In this document: piece by piece, positions 52,365-62,751 of the stretch | Layout of the letters: each line of letters opens with the position of its first letter | How positions within the stretch are numbered: the first letter of the stretch is position 1 | Origin: Lecanosticta acicola | Taxonomy: Eukaryota; Ascomycota; Dothideomycetes; Mycosphaerellales; Mycosphaerellaceae | Assembly (NCBI GenBank): GCA_963674455.1 | Contig: CAVMBE010000020.1 | Span: 186,001-250,000 of the forward strand | Direction of reading: 5' to 3' | DNA: 64,000 bases | Program-made: the position numbers and the translations under genes | Notes under the pieces: generated by a model | The model's database searches: none | What the model saw: the letters and a program-made list of their open reading frames with translations, nothing else | Told to the model about the DNA's origin: nothing

Positions 52365-53552
52365 CTCCTGTGATATTGGCTCGAGTAGATTTTCGTAGAA
52401 ATGAATCAAAATACTGTGGATGACTATCCTTTCACGATGAACAATTTCTTGTCCTTGCTAACAAATATATCACCTCCGGTTTCAATGAAAGCCCTGACGT
52501 ATGCTGTTACCCTTGCGCGGGGTGATGGCACTGTTACGTCAATCGTCCCGCGTTGACAGCTCTTGAGTTGACAGTTTCTCTGCCGTCCTGCCAAGTTCCT
52601 GCGTGGCGCTTTCGTCATGGCCAATGGGTCTATTACACATCTGCAAAAGGTGTGTTAGATTGATGTGGGTTGGAGGCAATATGCTTGTCGTAGTCGGAAG
52701 AATAGTTGGACCGTGTCTTGGCATCTTGTGCTCGAGAGCTTTGAATTTGACACGTCTTTTTGTGTCTGTGCCTATCAACAGCACCTTGTTCGCTCTCCCA
52801 TCATCGACACGCGCGATTGCTATCAACGTTAATAGGAGATCTGCAACTTGCAATGTCGAGAGATCTGCCATCGATTCATGGTCTTTGCATTGGGCTTGGT
52901 GTCTGCCGATTCAGAGCTACGCAGGCTACAGCGAGGCGCGTTTGCATAACAAAAAGTCCTTGCCCTGCTCGAGGAAGAGGTATGGAGTCGTCTCCGGTTC
53001 GCTCTACGCTGATATTGTGAGATGACATTTGCTTTCTTGCTGCAAGCGACTGCGTATGTCCGAAACCGCGTAAATTCTCATGTCTCCTGCGAAACGATGC
53101 TCTGAGATACGGAGGGCGAGTCTCCTGGCGGTTGATCTTGCACGGCTTAAATACATCTTGGAAGCTGAAGAGGCCGCCGATGTTGCAATGACAATGTAGT
53201 CGTGAACGACAGCGCATGATTTAAACCATACTGCTCGCCGGAGGAACTCCGGTTACAGATACCTACAGTAGGAGGACCGCCATCCGGAAAGCTACCACTT
53301 GGGTGAGGCGACGCTCGCTGCATGTGATTCTTGGCGCTATGTAAGCAGTAACGACTCTTCTGCCGATTTCGACAGCCGCTAAGAGCATTTCAATGCCGAA
53401 AAAGTCCCCCGGACGAAGCGATGACGTAAGACCTCTTCTGATTATATCCCCCATTCAAACTTCTCGAAATGCTGTTTTGAGCTCCTGAGAGACGGTCGTA
53501 TGTTAACTGGGAGCACTCACAACTTTCCTGGCAACTGGTGTCATCGAAGATT
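52365..53552. other. Intergenic, only weak frames
   Basis: About 1.2 kb between divergent genes. A minus-strand frame at 52539-52871 (110 codons, starting MADLSTLQVADLLLTLIAIA) is the longest. It has no recognisable motif or neighbours to splice to, so I leave it out. Confidence 0.4.
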
Positions 53553-54197
53553 ATGGATCAAGCAAAACTCAAGGCCAGCTTCTACAACTCTTCTGCTGCT
53601 GCATCTCTGGACCTTCCGACTCCGCAGCTGGAACTCGATTTCCGCATGTCTGTGGCCCTGAACCCTAAGATCTCCTTAGGTGAAGGTCCCTGGGGACAGC
53701 GAAACTGGATTAGTTTTCAGGGTGGCAACTGGACCGCGAGCTGGGGTAATGGAACGGTCGAGGTGCGTCACTTCTTTAGACGCTTTCATTGATGGTACTG
53801 AGAGGCATCTATAGCCTGGCGGTCAAGACTCTCAACTCGTCAATCCAGAGTCACTGAATACCTTTGTCACAACAAACTATCTCCTCAAGACGTCGGATGA
53901 CACACCAGCTTATATCGCGGTTTCGACGACTGGATGGCGCACTGGACCAAGAGATGTTTTGGAGAAGTTGTTTGATCCCAAAGCCGCTGACGACGTGGAT
54001 GCCAGCGAGTACAGCTTTAAGTTGACGATCAAGCTGGAAACGGGAGATGTGAGGTATGCTGAACGCTTGAATACTGGTATCTGGGTGGCTTCTGGGGCGA
54101 GAAGGGGTGCTGAAGGTGAGTTTGTCTGAGCGTTTGCGTCCGGGCTCGCATCGTGCTGACCTCGAAAGTGATATATGATGCATACCGGGTGACGTGA
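53553..54197 (+). CDS. DUF3237 family protein, 179 aa
   Basis: Three exons: 53553..53762, 53815..54115 and 54169..54197, with introns of 52 and 53 nt and matching phases. The start MDQAKLKASFYNSSAAASLD was chosen at the first ATG in frame. DUF3237 pattern: PQLELDFRMSVALNPKISLG, GPWGQRNWISFQGGNWTASW and GGQDSQLVNPESLNTFVTTN. Then come YLLKTSDDTPAYIAVSTTGW, RTGPRDVLEKLF and RLNTGIWVASGARRGAEVIY ending DAYRVT. The family forms a small beta-barrel of unknown activity. The tiny last exon of 29 nt completes the conserved VIYDAYRV end, which supports the model. Confidence 0.87.
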
Positions 54198-55786
54198 ATC
54201 TTCACCGCAATCGGACACAGACAAAACGACACTGTCTCGAGAATAAACGCTGGTCGTTCAATTGGTAGGACCGTAGGTGCGCATGTCCGGTCAACAGTCT
54301 TGAGATATTGTACACCTTTGAGGTATATTCAATACGTGTCCTGCAGAGAATATCCAGTGAAGATGTCGGAGCTTCCTAACTCGCAGCCGTCGCCGTCACA
54401 TGTCTCCTTGCTCACTCCACCATGGGCTCGTGTCTGTGCCAAACAGATTCTGCGTCGGCGCTGGGATATTGGAGAAGCACTTAGAGAGATGACCAGGACA
54501 CAGTCGAAATCGCCAAAGCTCTTCGCCGGCAATGCTTATTGGTGACAGGTATGCCATTGAGGCGATCATAAATCCACGAAAGCGCATCCAGGGGGCCCTC
54601 AAAGCACTCCGGGGTGTGATGAAGCGGCTCAGCGATCTGGAAATCGATGTTCACACTGCTACCCTGAGCGCATTACTGAGCAACCAGCGCCGCAGTGAGC
54701 TCGAGGGGCGGAATTGAGACGTGCCCTACTTCGTATACGAGCAGAAGCGTTTACGGCAATCTACGCTTTCGTTTCAACACTGGTCTAGTAAGGCGAGCTA
54801 TCTGAGCATAGCGACGGGAACATGAGATGTGAGGGAGTATGCTTCAGGCGACCAATTTGAGGATATCTAGAGTGCGAGGCCATGCAAGATGCAAAGGATG
54901 GCCTAGTAGTGATAATGACAAGACATCGAAAAGCGAGCGTCACTGCTGTACAGACTGAGGCGCTTTCTGTGCTGTATATCTTGGGAAACCAAAGAACGGG
55001 CCGCAGAAGGTCTTACAAGTTGTGTCCTCAGTTGTTTATTTCACATGTACTTCTTTGTTTTCAACACCACCAGGACATCGTTAAGCGCGCTCAGAAGTCT
55101 CCAAAAATCCGATTAAAAAATCGATAAAAAGATCAAAAACATACCGCACGAGGTATTCTCGACTGGTCACCCACGTCAATACTAATCTCGCGGTCGAATG
55201 GTTATCTTTGGAAGAGCGGACGGGGTTCCGAGTTCTCATTCGCCTGTGGCCGTATGTACTAGGATATAAGAATTTCAGCTTTAAGTAGGCTTGCGCAAAG
55301 AGGAAGCCGAGATTATGCCGATTTTGGCCGAGAGCCCTCACTCAGCGATCTGTGTCAGCTTCTCACGACTCCACAGAATCGAGGATACATGATTACAGTG
55401 GATGAAAGCCGGTTTCTTGCTCTGATTGAAGCTGACTACGAGACTCGAGAGCCGGGATTCTTTCGCGCTTAGCGATTACGATAGCGACACTTGCACAGGT
55501 ACGGAGTGCGCAGAGTACAAGTCACGAGCGATCTCAGGCCTTGCCAACTTGCGCCATTGTAAGTCGGCTGTCCGTAAAGCGGCGGATAATTTTGCCAAGA
55601 CCTTGCGCACGGGCTGTTCACATGCTCCAAGTGAAGGCTTGGCGACCACTAATTGAGTTTGAAAAGTAAGTTATGCCTTGGCATTGAGGGAGATTTGCTG
55701 AAGACCGCTGTGCGCAGTAGAGTCTATTCTCGTCGACGCCGAATGTCACCGACGCCAATATCTACTCTATCGAGTGCAATGACATT
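54198..55786. other. Intergenic, unsupported short frames
   Basis: About 1.6 kb. Overlapping plus-strand frames at 54300-54545 and 54532-54717 look partly helical (for example VMKRLSDLEIDVHTATLSAL). They lie in different frames without a usable splice, so a decayed small gene is possible. Nothing else is supported. Confidence 0.4.
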
Positions 55787-57424
55787 TTACAACTCGGCCA
55801 GACCATATATATCGTTCTGACAGCTCTCCCACGACAACATCTGATTAATCCATGGTAGGTATTGCTCTGCTCTAGATGTAAACTGCGAATGGATCGAGGT
55901 GGGCTCCAAGGTCTCGATCATCTGGCCTTCAAACAACTCGAGTGGCCTCTCCTCGGGAAGCCTTGCCGACAACAATGCAGGATCAATAGTATCATCACAT
56001 TCTGGTGTGGTAGCGCGTCTAATATCGTCTGGGTGTTCCGAGCCATTCTCCTTGGCTGGTTGCTGCAGCGTCGGGCTGATTCGTCCTTCGGGATTCGCAC
56101 AGACGCCTGACAACTGAAGATTTGAGATTTTGGGAGCAGTCAATTTGAGCTTCAGTCGTGCTTCATCATAGCTAAAATGATGTCAGATTTCCTCCGCGTT
56201 CATGTCTTTTGAACATACCTAAGGTCTGCTGCGGTGATAGCTTGGGCCGGATCGAAGATGAATTGAGTGTCTATGTCAATCCACTTGGTATCCAATGAGC
56301 TGGTCAACAGCCTACAGATAGTTTCGACGATCTCCTTAGAGTATGAGCCCTGCAGTCGTCGCAGGGCGGGCATGCTGAAGGTGAAACTATCGCTAGGAGC
56401 AACTTCGCTTCGTCAGCAATCAGCCACAGTGATGGGTAGTAAACGGGTTGATACCAAAGAGAGAGGAGAGCGTATTGTAAGCTTTTGGCCCCAAAGTCTC
56501 TGAGAGACGATTGAGTAGCTCAATGAACAGTCTCCCGGTGGACGCAAGGTACCTTCGAAGCCTCTCATCCTTTACAGGTGTCTCTCCGGGGGTCAAGGGC
56601 TTGTTCACCGACGACGGTCGGCCAGTCCGTTTGGAGATGATGACCATCAGTAGGCATCTGATGAACGATGACTGTCTGGACTGCTGGAAAGCGCCATCCG
56701 CAATCCTTGTGTGGGCTTTGTAGAGTTGATCCAATGTCATGGTGTCTTTCTTTGAGCCGAGCCTTTGAAGGTCATGTAGCCATTTTGATCCGCCCGATTT
56801 GTTGGAGGGGGACAAAACGTGCCCGCCTTGGATAATCGTGTGGGCAATCAACTTGGATAGCTCGACTACCGCGGCCGGTAGCGGAGAAACGCTATTGGTG
56901 CTTGGGTTCCTGCCCTTGGGTGAGCTCGACCTTTGTGCAGAAGATGAGCGAGCTTCGCCTGGAGATTCCTCCATGTTGATGGCTGTGAACGATCCAAGCT
57001 GTTGTTCTGGAATTCCATTGGTGGAACCGAGATTGATCTCGTTCTCCTCATCCACATGCATGCAGGTATCCCGACTTTGGCTTTGTACAATCAGACTAGC
57101 TCGAAGTGATGGAAAGACTGATAGGGTTGTTTGTGGAAATTCTTACGTCTTTGCGTTGTACTGCTGCCTCAAATGCCACAGTATAGGCTTCAAAATGAAT
57201 TTCGCAACATCGCCGACCTCCTCGTCTACAATTCGAGACGGTGAGGCGTAGGTAACGTTCAACGTTAACTTAGCCTCGCGACGACCATTCGAATAGGAAA
57301 TCGGGTGTTGCTGAATCGAGACGCTCGTACCACTGTCAGCATCAAAGTCGTGGACAGTCGAGGAGTCGTTTCCGTTCGCATTGTCTCTCCGGTCTTGTAG
57401 ATTCATCCTCGGGATCGAATCCAT
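55787..57424 (-). CDS. Hypothetical protein, four exons, 490 aa
   Basis: Exons 57424..57147, 57080..56455, 56402..56219 and 56171..55787 join in phase over introns of 66, 52 and 47 nt, each with GT...AG and plausible branch sites. The N-terminus (MDSIPRMNLQDRRDNANGND) is polar. A short folded block follows (RREAKLTLNVTYASPSRIVD, FILKPILWHLRQQY). A Ser/Pro-rich segment leads to a helical region: TLDQLYKAHTRIADGAFQQS, IRCLLMVIISKRTGRPSS and LFIELLNRLSETLGPKAYNT. The C-terminus is acidic with AEQYLPWINQMLSWESCQND. I do not recognise a family. The consistent splicing and open frames over 1.6 kb argue for a real gene. Confidence 0.72.
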
Positions 57425-58157
57425 TGTCTATGCATGCAGGAAGGTGGCACACGAAGACAACTTCGCGCGGAGCATCGTCTTTACTACTGTCTGTCTATGC
57501 GCACCTTACTATCCGGTATATGCGCCACACAGCATTAAGCTCAGCTCGCTCTTGCTATAATAGTTAGTCACTGACTTGCGAGGCATAGTCAATTTCTTCG
57601 AAGAGCTGAATATCGCGAGATGTCACCGGAGACCAACAGCACCGCACCACTGCGAGCCTCGCACTGAGCCACTTTGGTCATTGAGAGGGCTGGCAAAGGC
57701 ACAGTTGGATGAAGTCTCCCACCCTAAAACTATATTTGAACCTGGTAATATTGAGGGACGCGGCAACTCACTGCTGCCGTCTGCCGCTAAGAATTGATTT
57801 AGAACAAGCTTGACAAGGGCATAAGCGGCACATTACAGTATGGCTTAGCAAGTCCGGGCCCGTTCCATGGCCAGTCCCATCTTGATCCCGTTGATTCGGC
57901 CGCTCAATAAGAAACGGAATCTCGCAGACGCGAGGCAGCCATCGCTGACCCATCGGCGCGCCGCGCAACGGCAGCCTAACAGGAATCATGCAGGTCTGAA
58001 GTCAGTTTGGTGCTTACCTTATAACTCTAACGCCCAATAGTAGTCTAGGCCGTGACCCGTCCGCCGCCTGCATCATCTCTTTGACTTGTCTCGCAAGTCC
58101 TAATCCACAGCTCAGTGGTCGATTCACAAGTGTTGAAGGCCGACGACTCCAGCTGCC
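57425..58157. other. Divergent promoter region
   Basis: About 730 bases between two divergent starts. No coding sequence recognised, and no motif can be assigned. Confidence 0.35.
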
Positions 58158-59114
58158 ATGCCGCTGGGATATGCGAATCCAGCAACACTCACGAATTGCA
58201 CTGTTGAATCCTGCAGTGTCTACACCAGCTTCTACAACTACCGGATCGATCTCGGTGCCAACATTGCTTTTCTGGTCTGCTTCTCGATCCTCCTCCTCGT
58301 CTATCTCGTAATATGGATCACGAAACGACGTTGCCATCTTTTCGCGGTGGCTATGATCCTTGGACTTGTCATTGAGATTGTGGGATACGCAAGCAGGATC
58401 TGGTCGTATTACAATCAATGGGTCGAGAATGCATACCTCATACAACTCATCTGCATCACGCTTGCACCGGCGCTATTCTCTGCGGGCATCTACCTCTGTC
58501 TGGCCTGGATTGCCATCATTTACGGGGGAGAGAACTCCAGAATCAAGCCCATCAAATACACGGTCATCGTAAGTGCTTCCAGAAGTCATCCTTGCCTTGG
58601 CTGACGAGTATAGTTCATTCCATGCGACGCGGCCTCGTTACTCCTGCAAATGATTGGGGGAATCATTGCAGCCATAGGCCTCGACGAGCTGTCCCTGACG
58701 CTTCTGGACCAAGGCACATATATCCTCACGGCTGGACTGGCCTGGCAAGTGTTCACATTGTTCTGTTTCCTGGCTCTGTGTGTCGACCTTGGCCTTCGAA
58801 TTCGGCGACGGCGACGAAAGCTTGGAGATCAGGCAGCATTGTCTCAAGATCCACGGGCCATCACAACTCGCTCTTCTCAATTGTTCTTGGGATTCCAGCT
58901 TGCGATAGGTCTGGCGTCGATCTTGATTTTCTGGCGATGTGTTTTCCGCCTTGTGGAGCTTAACAATGGATTCTCAGGCCCTGTAACGTTCAAACAGGGG
59001 CTTTTCATAGGGTTTGAAGGCGTTCTGGTGCTCGTTGCTGCTGCCGTATTGGCGATAATGCATCCTGCGATTTGCATGGGCGAAGCGATCACGAAAGAAG
59101 TACCACGAAGTTGA
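58158..59114 (+). CDS. RTA1-like seven-transmembrane protein, 303 aa
   Basis: Two exons, 58158..58568 and 58614..59114, with a 45-nt intron (GTAAGT, GGCTGAC branch, TATAG) in phase 0. Seven hydrophobic segments are evident. RTA1-family features: LGLVIEIVGYASRIWSYYNQ, AYLIQLICITLAPALFSAGI, YLCLAWIAIIYGGENSRIKP and, across the intron, FIPCDAASLLLQMIGGIIAA with the characteristic D-SL--Q-GGG core. LTAGLAWQVFTLFCFLAL and FWRCVFRLVELNNGF follow. An N-glycosylation-type NCT lies near the N-terminus. Yeast relatives (Rta1, Rsb1) are tied to resistance to toxic lipids and sterol-targeting drugs, probably by moving long-chain bases. Expected location is the plasma membrane; the actual substrate is unknown. 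Confidence 0.92.
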
Positions 59115-59308
59115 TCTTCATGTCGCATTCAGTCGGAGAGGCGTCGTTAGATACCGACAAGCGTTCCGGCCGCGGTTTGTCCTTCTACTACTTCAACATA
59201 AATTACCGCTGCCAGCGTTCGCACTTTGATTTGTCAGTGGAGTGCCAGAAAAGCCATCAAAAAGCGCTCGGAGTCAGACACTAGTCTTGATCAGAATGAG
59301 AATGGAAT

Positions 59309-59314
59309 TATAAA
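59309..59314 (+). promoter_or_regulatory. TATA-box-like TATAAA
   Basis: TATAAA lies 64 bases before the preferred start at 59378 but only 7 bases before the alternative ATG at 59321. If it works as a TATA box, transcription would begin downstream of the first ATG, which favours the second. Confidence 0.4.
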
Positions 59315-59377
59315 GGCTCAATGTATCCTCGTGCCATCTCAACGGGTGGTCTGGTCAACGACTCAACTCTTGCAGCA

Positions 59378-59965
59378 ATGGCGGCTCCCAAAAACCTCGA
59401 CATCAAAGATCTCAACGGAACGACGTGGATAGCCAACCGAAGCCTTTCTGGAGACTCTGATAGCGTGTTGGCCCTCCAGGGAGTCCATTATGTCATTCGA
59501 ACCATCCTCAGTGCCGGCCAAATCACCGTCTGTATCAAGCAGTGGGAAGGAGAGGATGGCGCTACCCACTTCGAAATGCAGAACCAAATCTCCGCGGGCC
59601 TGCCAGGACTCACGGACACATACAAGACGGACTTTGAGCCGAAGCAATACTCCGATCCCATATTTGGAACCGTGCGTGATCGATCTCGTTGGATCGGGAT
59701 AGAGGAGCTGGAGGACGAGTATCAGAAAACGGAATGGGAGGAAGGCACCACGAAGACTCTGGAGCTGTTCACCGATCACCTTGATACTGGGGCTACCACA
59801 TCCCAAGTATGTGGCTTCGAGCTGATTGAGGGCGAGAGACGCTACACCAGGCGATTGGTTGTGAAGAAGGGCGAAGAGGTCTTGCACGTGCGGCTGGTCT
59901 TTGATTACGTGGGGGGAGAGGATCTCGAGAATGATGCAGATGCAGAAGATGACTCCGAGGGATAG
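59378..59965 (+). CDS. Lipocalin-like fungal protein, 195 aa
   Basis: An intronless frame. The start MAAPKNLDIKDLNGTTWIAN at 59378 was preferred over ATG 59321 because relatives I recall begin close to the DLNG(T)W motif and because of the TATAAA just before 59321. The core reads LALQGVHYVIRTILSAGQIT, ITVCIKQWEGEDG, FEMQNQISAGLPGLTD, IFGTVRDRSRWIGI, QVCGFELIEGERRYTRRLVV and VLHVRLVFDYVGG, ending in an acidic tail. This alternating beta-strand pattern resembles a lipocalin/FABP-type barrel found in many ascomycete proteins of unknown function. A small hydrophobic ligand would be expected, but that is inference. Confidence 0.75.
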   Translation: MAAPKNLDIKDLNGTTWIANRSLSGDSDSVLALQGVHYVIRTILSAGQITVCIKQWEGEDGATHFEMQNQISAGLPGLTDTYKTDFEPKQYSDPIFGTVRDRSRWIGIEELEDEYQKTEWEEGTTKTLELFTDHLDTGATTSQVCGFELIEGERRYTRRLVVKKGEEVLHVRLVFDYVGGEDLENDADAEDDSEG

Positions 59966-60488
59966 ATAATGACTAAAATAGATAACTCGGGGTTCCAAAT
60001 AAGGCTCAATAGCTGCAGGACCCAAATCTATGATAGTGGAGTTCCTAGCTGCATGGAGGATTATGTCTATTCCTCTAGAGCCCGTTCCTTCATGTTCCTT
60101 TCGCATCCGCACCCAGAAACTTTCAGCCACCGAAGCAATAATGACGACCCAATCAAGAGATCATCACCAAGACCCGTAGTAAGAGCTAGAATGTGCTCCG
60201 AAGACTTTGCACGTGCAGAATATGTGAAGCAGTCGAGTCTTCTCATTCGTCGAACCTGATCAGACCCATGTGGCTTCAAAGGCTGGACGATGCGTTATGC
60301 ATTCCATGGTGACAAGAGGACCACAATTTGATCACGAAGAATATCTGAGATTTGACCATTGTGTGTTATACTTCGCTATTGAACCGAGACGGATAGCGGG
60401 ATGCTTCCCTATTCGTCATCTACTTTTAGCCCGGCATCTTCTCGTCTGGTGAGAAGCCCTCCTGAAGTGTCGTTTTGTCTCTTGCACA
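59966..60488. other. Convergent 3' region
   Basis: About 520 bases between convergent genes. No coding content recognised. Confidence 0.35.
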
Positions 60489-61770
60489 CTACTTCTTTGG
60501 ATGAGCTACAATCATCACTGATCTCAAAGTACCGGCCCATCCCCAGTATCGCAAACAATATCCCCAGTGAACAAAAGGTCGAATAGCTGCCATCGACCCA
60601 CCAATCTCGTCCCACTTCTTCGTTTGCGCGCTGAGAAAGTCGGCATACGGCGTAAAAGAATGCTCCGTGATATCGATGATCTGGATGCTGTCGCGGTCGT
60701 AACCGCATCGTACAAGAAGGTCGATGTACTGCTGCTTCGTTAGACGATTCCACCAAGGAATCTGAATACCAGTCAAAGTCGCCCACAACAGCCAGCGCTC
60801 CACGAAAGATAAGTTCTCTTTGATCAAATAGTCGGTTGCCACAAGAGACGTGCCAAACTCCTCCTTGGCGTAAGTCAGCAACTTCTCGCGGCCAGCGCGG
60901 AAATGGTAAAGGCAATCAACACAAATCAGCCATTTGCGAGCAGGAGCTTTCTCTGGCGATATCGAAGCCGAAGGCTGCATGAAAGAATGGATGGTGTCGC
61001 GAACTTCGTTTGACCACGTCTCTGGCTGGGCTGCATCTGCTTTGAAAACGCGCAGAGTCTGCGTCTGAGCTGGTTTGCCATGCTCGCTTTGCCAGTCCTT
61101 GAGGCGCTCTTGACAAAACTGGGCTTGGATTTTGTTTATGTTCAATCCAACATAATTCACCAGATTCTGTGGTCTGTTTGACAGCATATGCAGCGCAGCT
61201 TCCACGCAGCCACAACCGGGCTCCAGAATAGATGTTGGTTCATTGTCCAGAGCTCCCGAAACAGTCAGCATCTTTTCAAAGAGATCCCGGCACGCTGTTG
61301 GAAAATGTCCATTGGCGTTCTAAGGCATTTCGTGAGTGACACGTATTCTAGAAGCATCGTGGTGAAATTACCTTCCAGTAACCACACTGTTGGGTAGAAG
61401 GTCAGCTCTTTGGTTGCACAAACACTTTTGAAGCCGTCCTTACATTTTCCCACATTGTATCAGGATCCAGTTTCAGGTTGAAGTAGGTGTGCTCGGTACC
61501 GTACATATCGCTGAGATCGGCTCTGTCGAGTTTGCCATTGCCGCGACCTTTCCCCTTGGTATGCTGCAAACGACGTCGAGCGAACTCGCTGGTGAATGGG
61601 TTGGTCGGATTGAAACGCAGAGGAAGAACAAAGCGGCAGAAATAGGACGCCGCGAGTCCCAGACAAAAAATCGCAAGAGGCGTCTCGGAGCCCTTAGTAA
61701 TGGTGGTGCGATAGTTGAATATCGCACCTATGGTAGCGGCTTGAATGATGAGCTCTTTGATCACGTCCAT
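60489..61770 (-). CDS. SAM-dependent methyltransferase with a 15-nt microexon, 390 aa
   Basis: Exons 61770..61444, 61386..61372 and 61319..60489, with introns of 57 and 52 nt. The N-terminus (IKELIIQAATIGAIFNY, AIFCLGLAASYFCRFVLPL) has two hydrophobic segments, so it is probably membrane-associated. The junctions build MWENCGYWKNANGHFPTACR, in which the microexon supplies CGYWK; this is the usual W-N-GYW motif before a class I methyltransferase fold. Motif I is TSILEPGCGCVEAALHML, followed by NYVGLNINKIQAQFCQERL and WLICVDCLYHFRAGREKLL. A later helix-strand part (IDITEHSFTPYADFLSAQTK) resembles fungal sterol/phospho-base-type methyltransferases. The acceptor substrate is unknown. GC-G-C replaces the more common G-G-G in motif I, which is seen in some relatives. 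Confidence 0.83.
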
Positions 61771-62751
61771 GTTGCTTCGAAGACGGTTCAGAAATGATGT
61801 GCCAAAGCACTGGTCGGGCGTCCATCAAGCAATGGCCTTATAGTCCTTGTGTCTTGCACAACTTCTATTCCGAGACGGTATCTCATGAAGATTGCCTCGG
61901 CCGGGCAAGTCAGCCTCCAAGACGATCCGGGGCCAAATAGAAAGATCTGGGAGAGCTGACTAAGAACCTGCTGCATGTTGGTGGAGATCCGTGAAGCTGC
62001 ATACAGAGGGTTGGACGTTTAGCGGGCCTTGGAGGCGTTCGCGTGAGATAGAAGAAATTGAGGTCAAGATCGCTTATCGTTCTAGAAGTGCCTGTCCTCC
62101 TGAGCGAGACCAGCCCACGCTCCAAGAGCACGAACTTACCGGTTGCGACCCCCAATCCTTCTTTCAAGTCGGAATGCGCATTCCGCCTTTTCCAACATCT
62201 CATTCGCTTCCTGTGTGAGGTTCGATCCTTGAGGAACAATGTTTGACGGAAGCTGGCGTCGATGTGCGTCTCCCCCCGAAACCACGGACATGTGGCAGGA
62301 GGAGGAGTGCTTAGCAGCCCCGTGGGAGGAATCAGCGGTGCTTGTTGTACGATATGTACGAGGAATGTGCCGCAAGCGGGATGGAACGTGAGGATCGTGA
62401 GCTTAAATGTGTTTCGTGGCACAACTAGCTAGACACGTGGCGATGATCAGATGACGCATTGGCGAATCTTCTGCCATGTGGGTAGTACGAGTCTCACTAG
62501 CGTCCGGCTGCTGACGCCAAGTCTGTAAGCGTCAACTTTATTCCCACCGCAGGGAGCTCACTCTGTCTACCTATCGGTGGTGTGTTCTATTCCGGTGCTT
62601 TGTACGTCTATACTGGTATACCTGGAGTGGAGGAGTGAACGAGGATCTTGGCGAGATATACAACGTTATTGCCATAGAAGCACTGCCTATGACCTTTCGA
62701 AGCAGCTGAATGCAGCATATAGTTGCGATGTTCGCAACTGGATTGCACTTC
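61771..62751. other. Intergenic, methyltransferase promoter side
   Basis: About 980 bases. A minus-strand frame at 61910-62422 (170 codons, Pro/Thr/Arg-rich, no motif) is probably chance. No RNA gene or repeat is recognised. Confidence 0.4.

Noticed and set aside
52539..52871. Minus-strand frame of 110 codons with a hydrophobic start
   Set aside because: It resembles a signal peptide only by chance composition. The rest lacks domain features, and there is no splice continuation.
54251..54300. tRNA A-box-like sequence (TTCAATTGGTAGGA)
   Set aside because: No matching T-arm or acceptor stem could be folded in the following 80 bases.
54300..54717. Two overlapping short frames that might be one frameshifted gene
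   Set aside because: No recognised family; the overlap and lack of splice signals do not allow a defensible model.
61910..62422. Minus-strand frame of 170 codons
   Set aside because: Low-complexity Pro/Arg/Thr composition without motifs, located in a promoter region.
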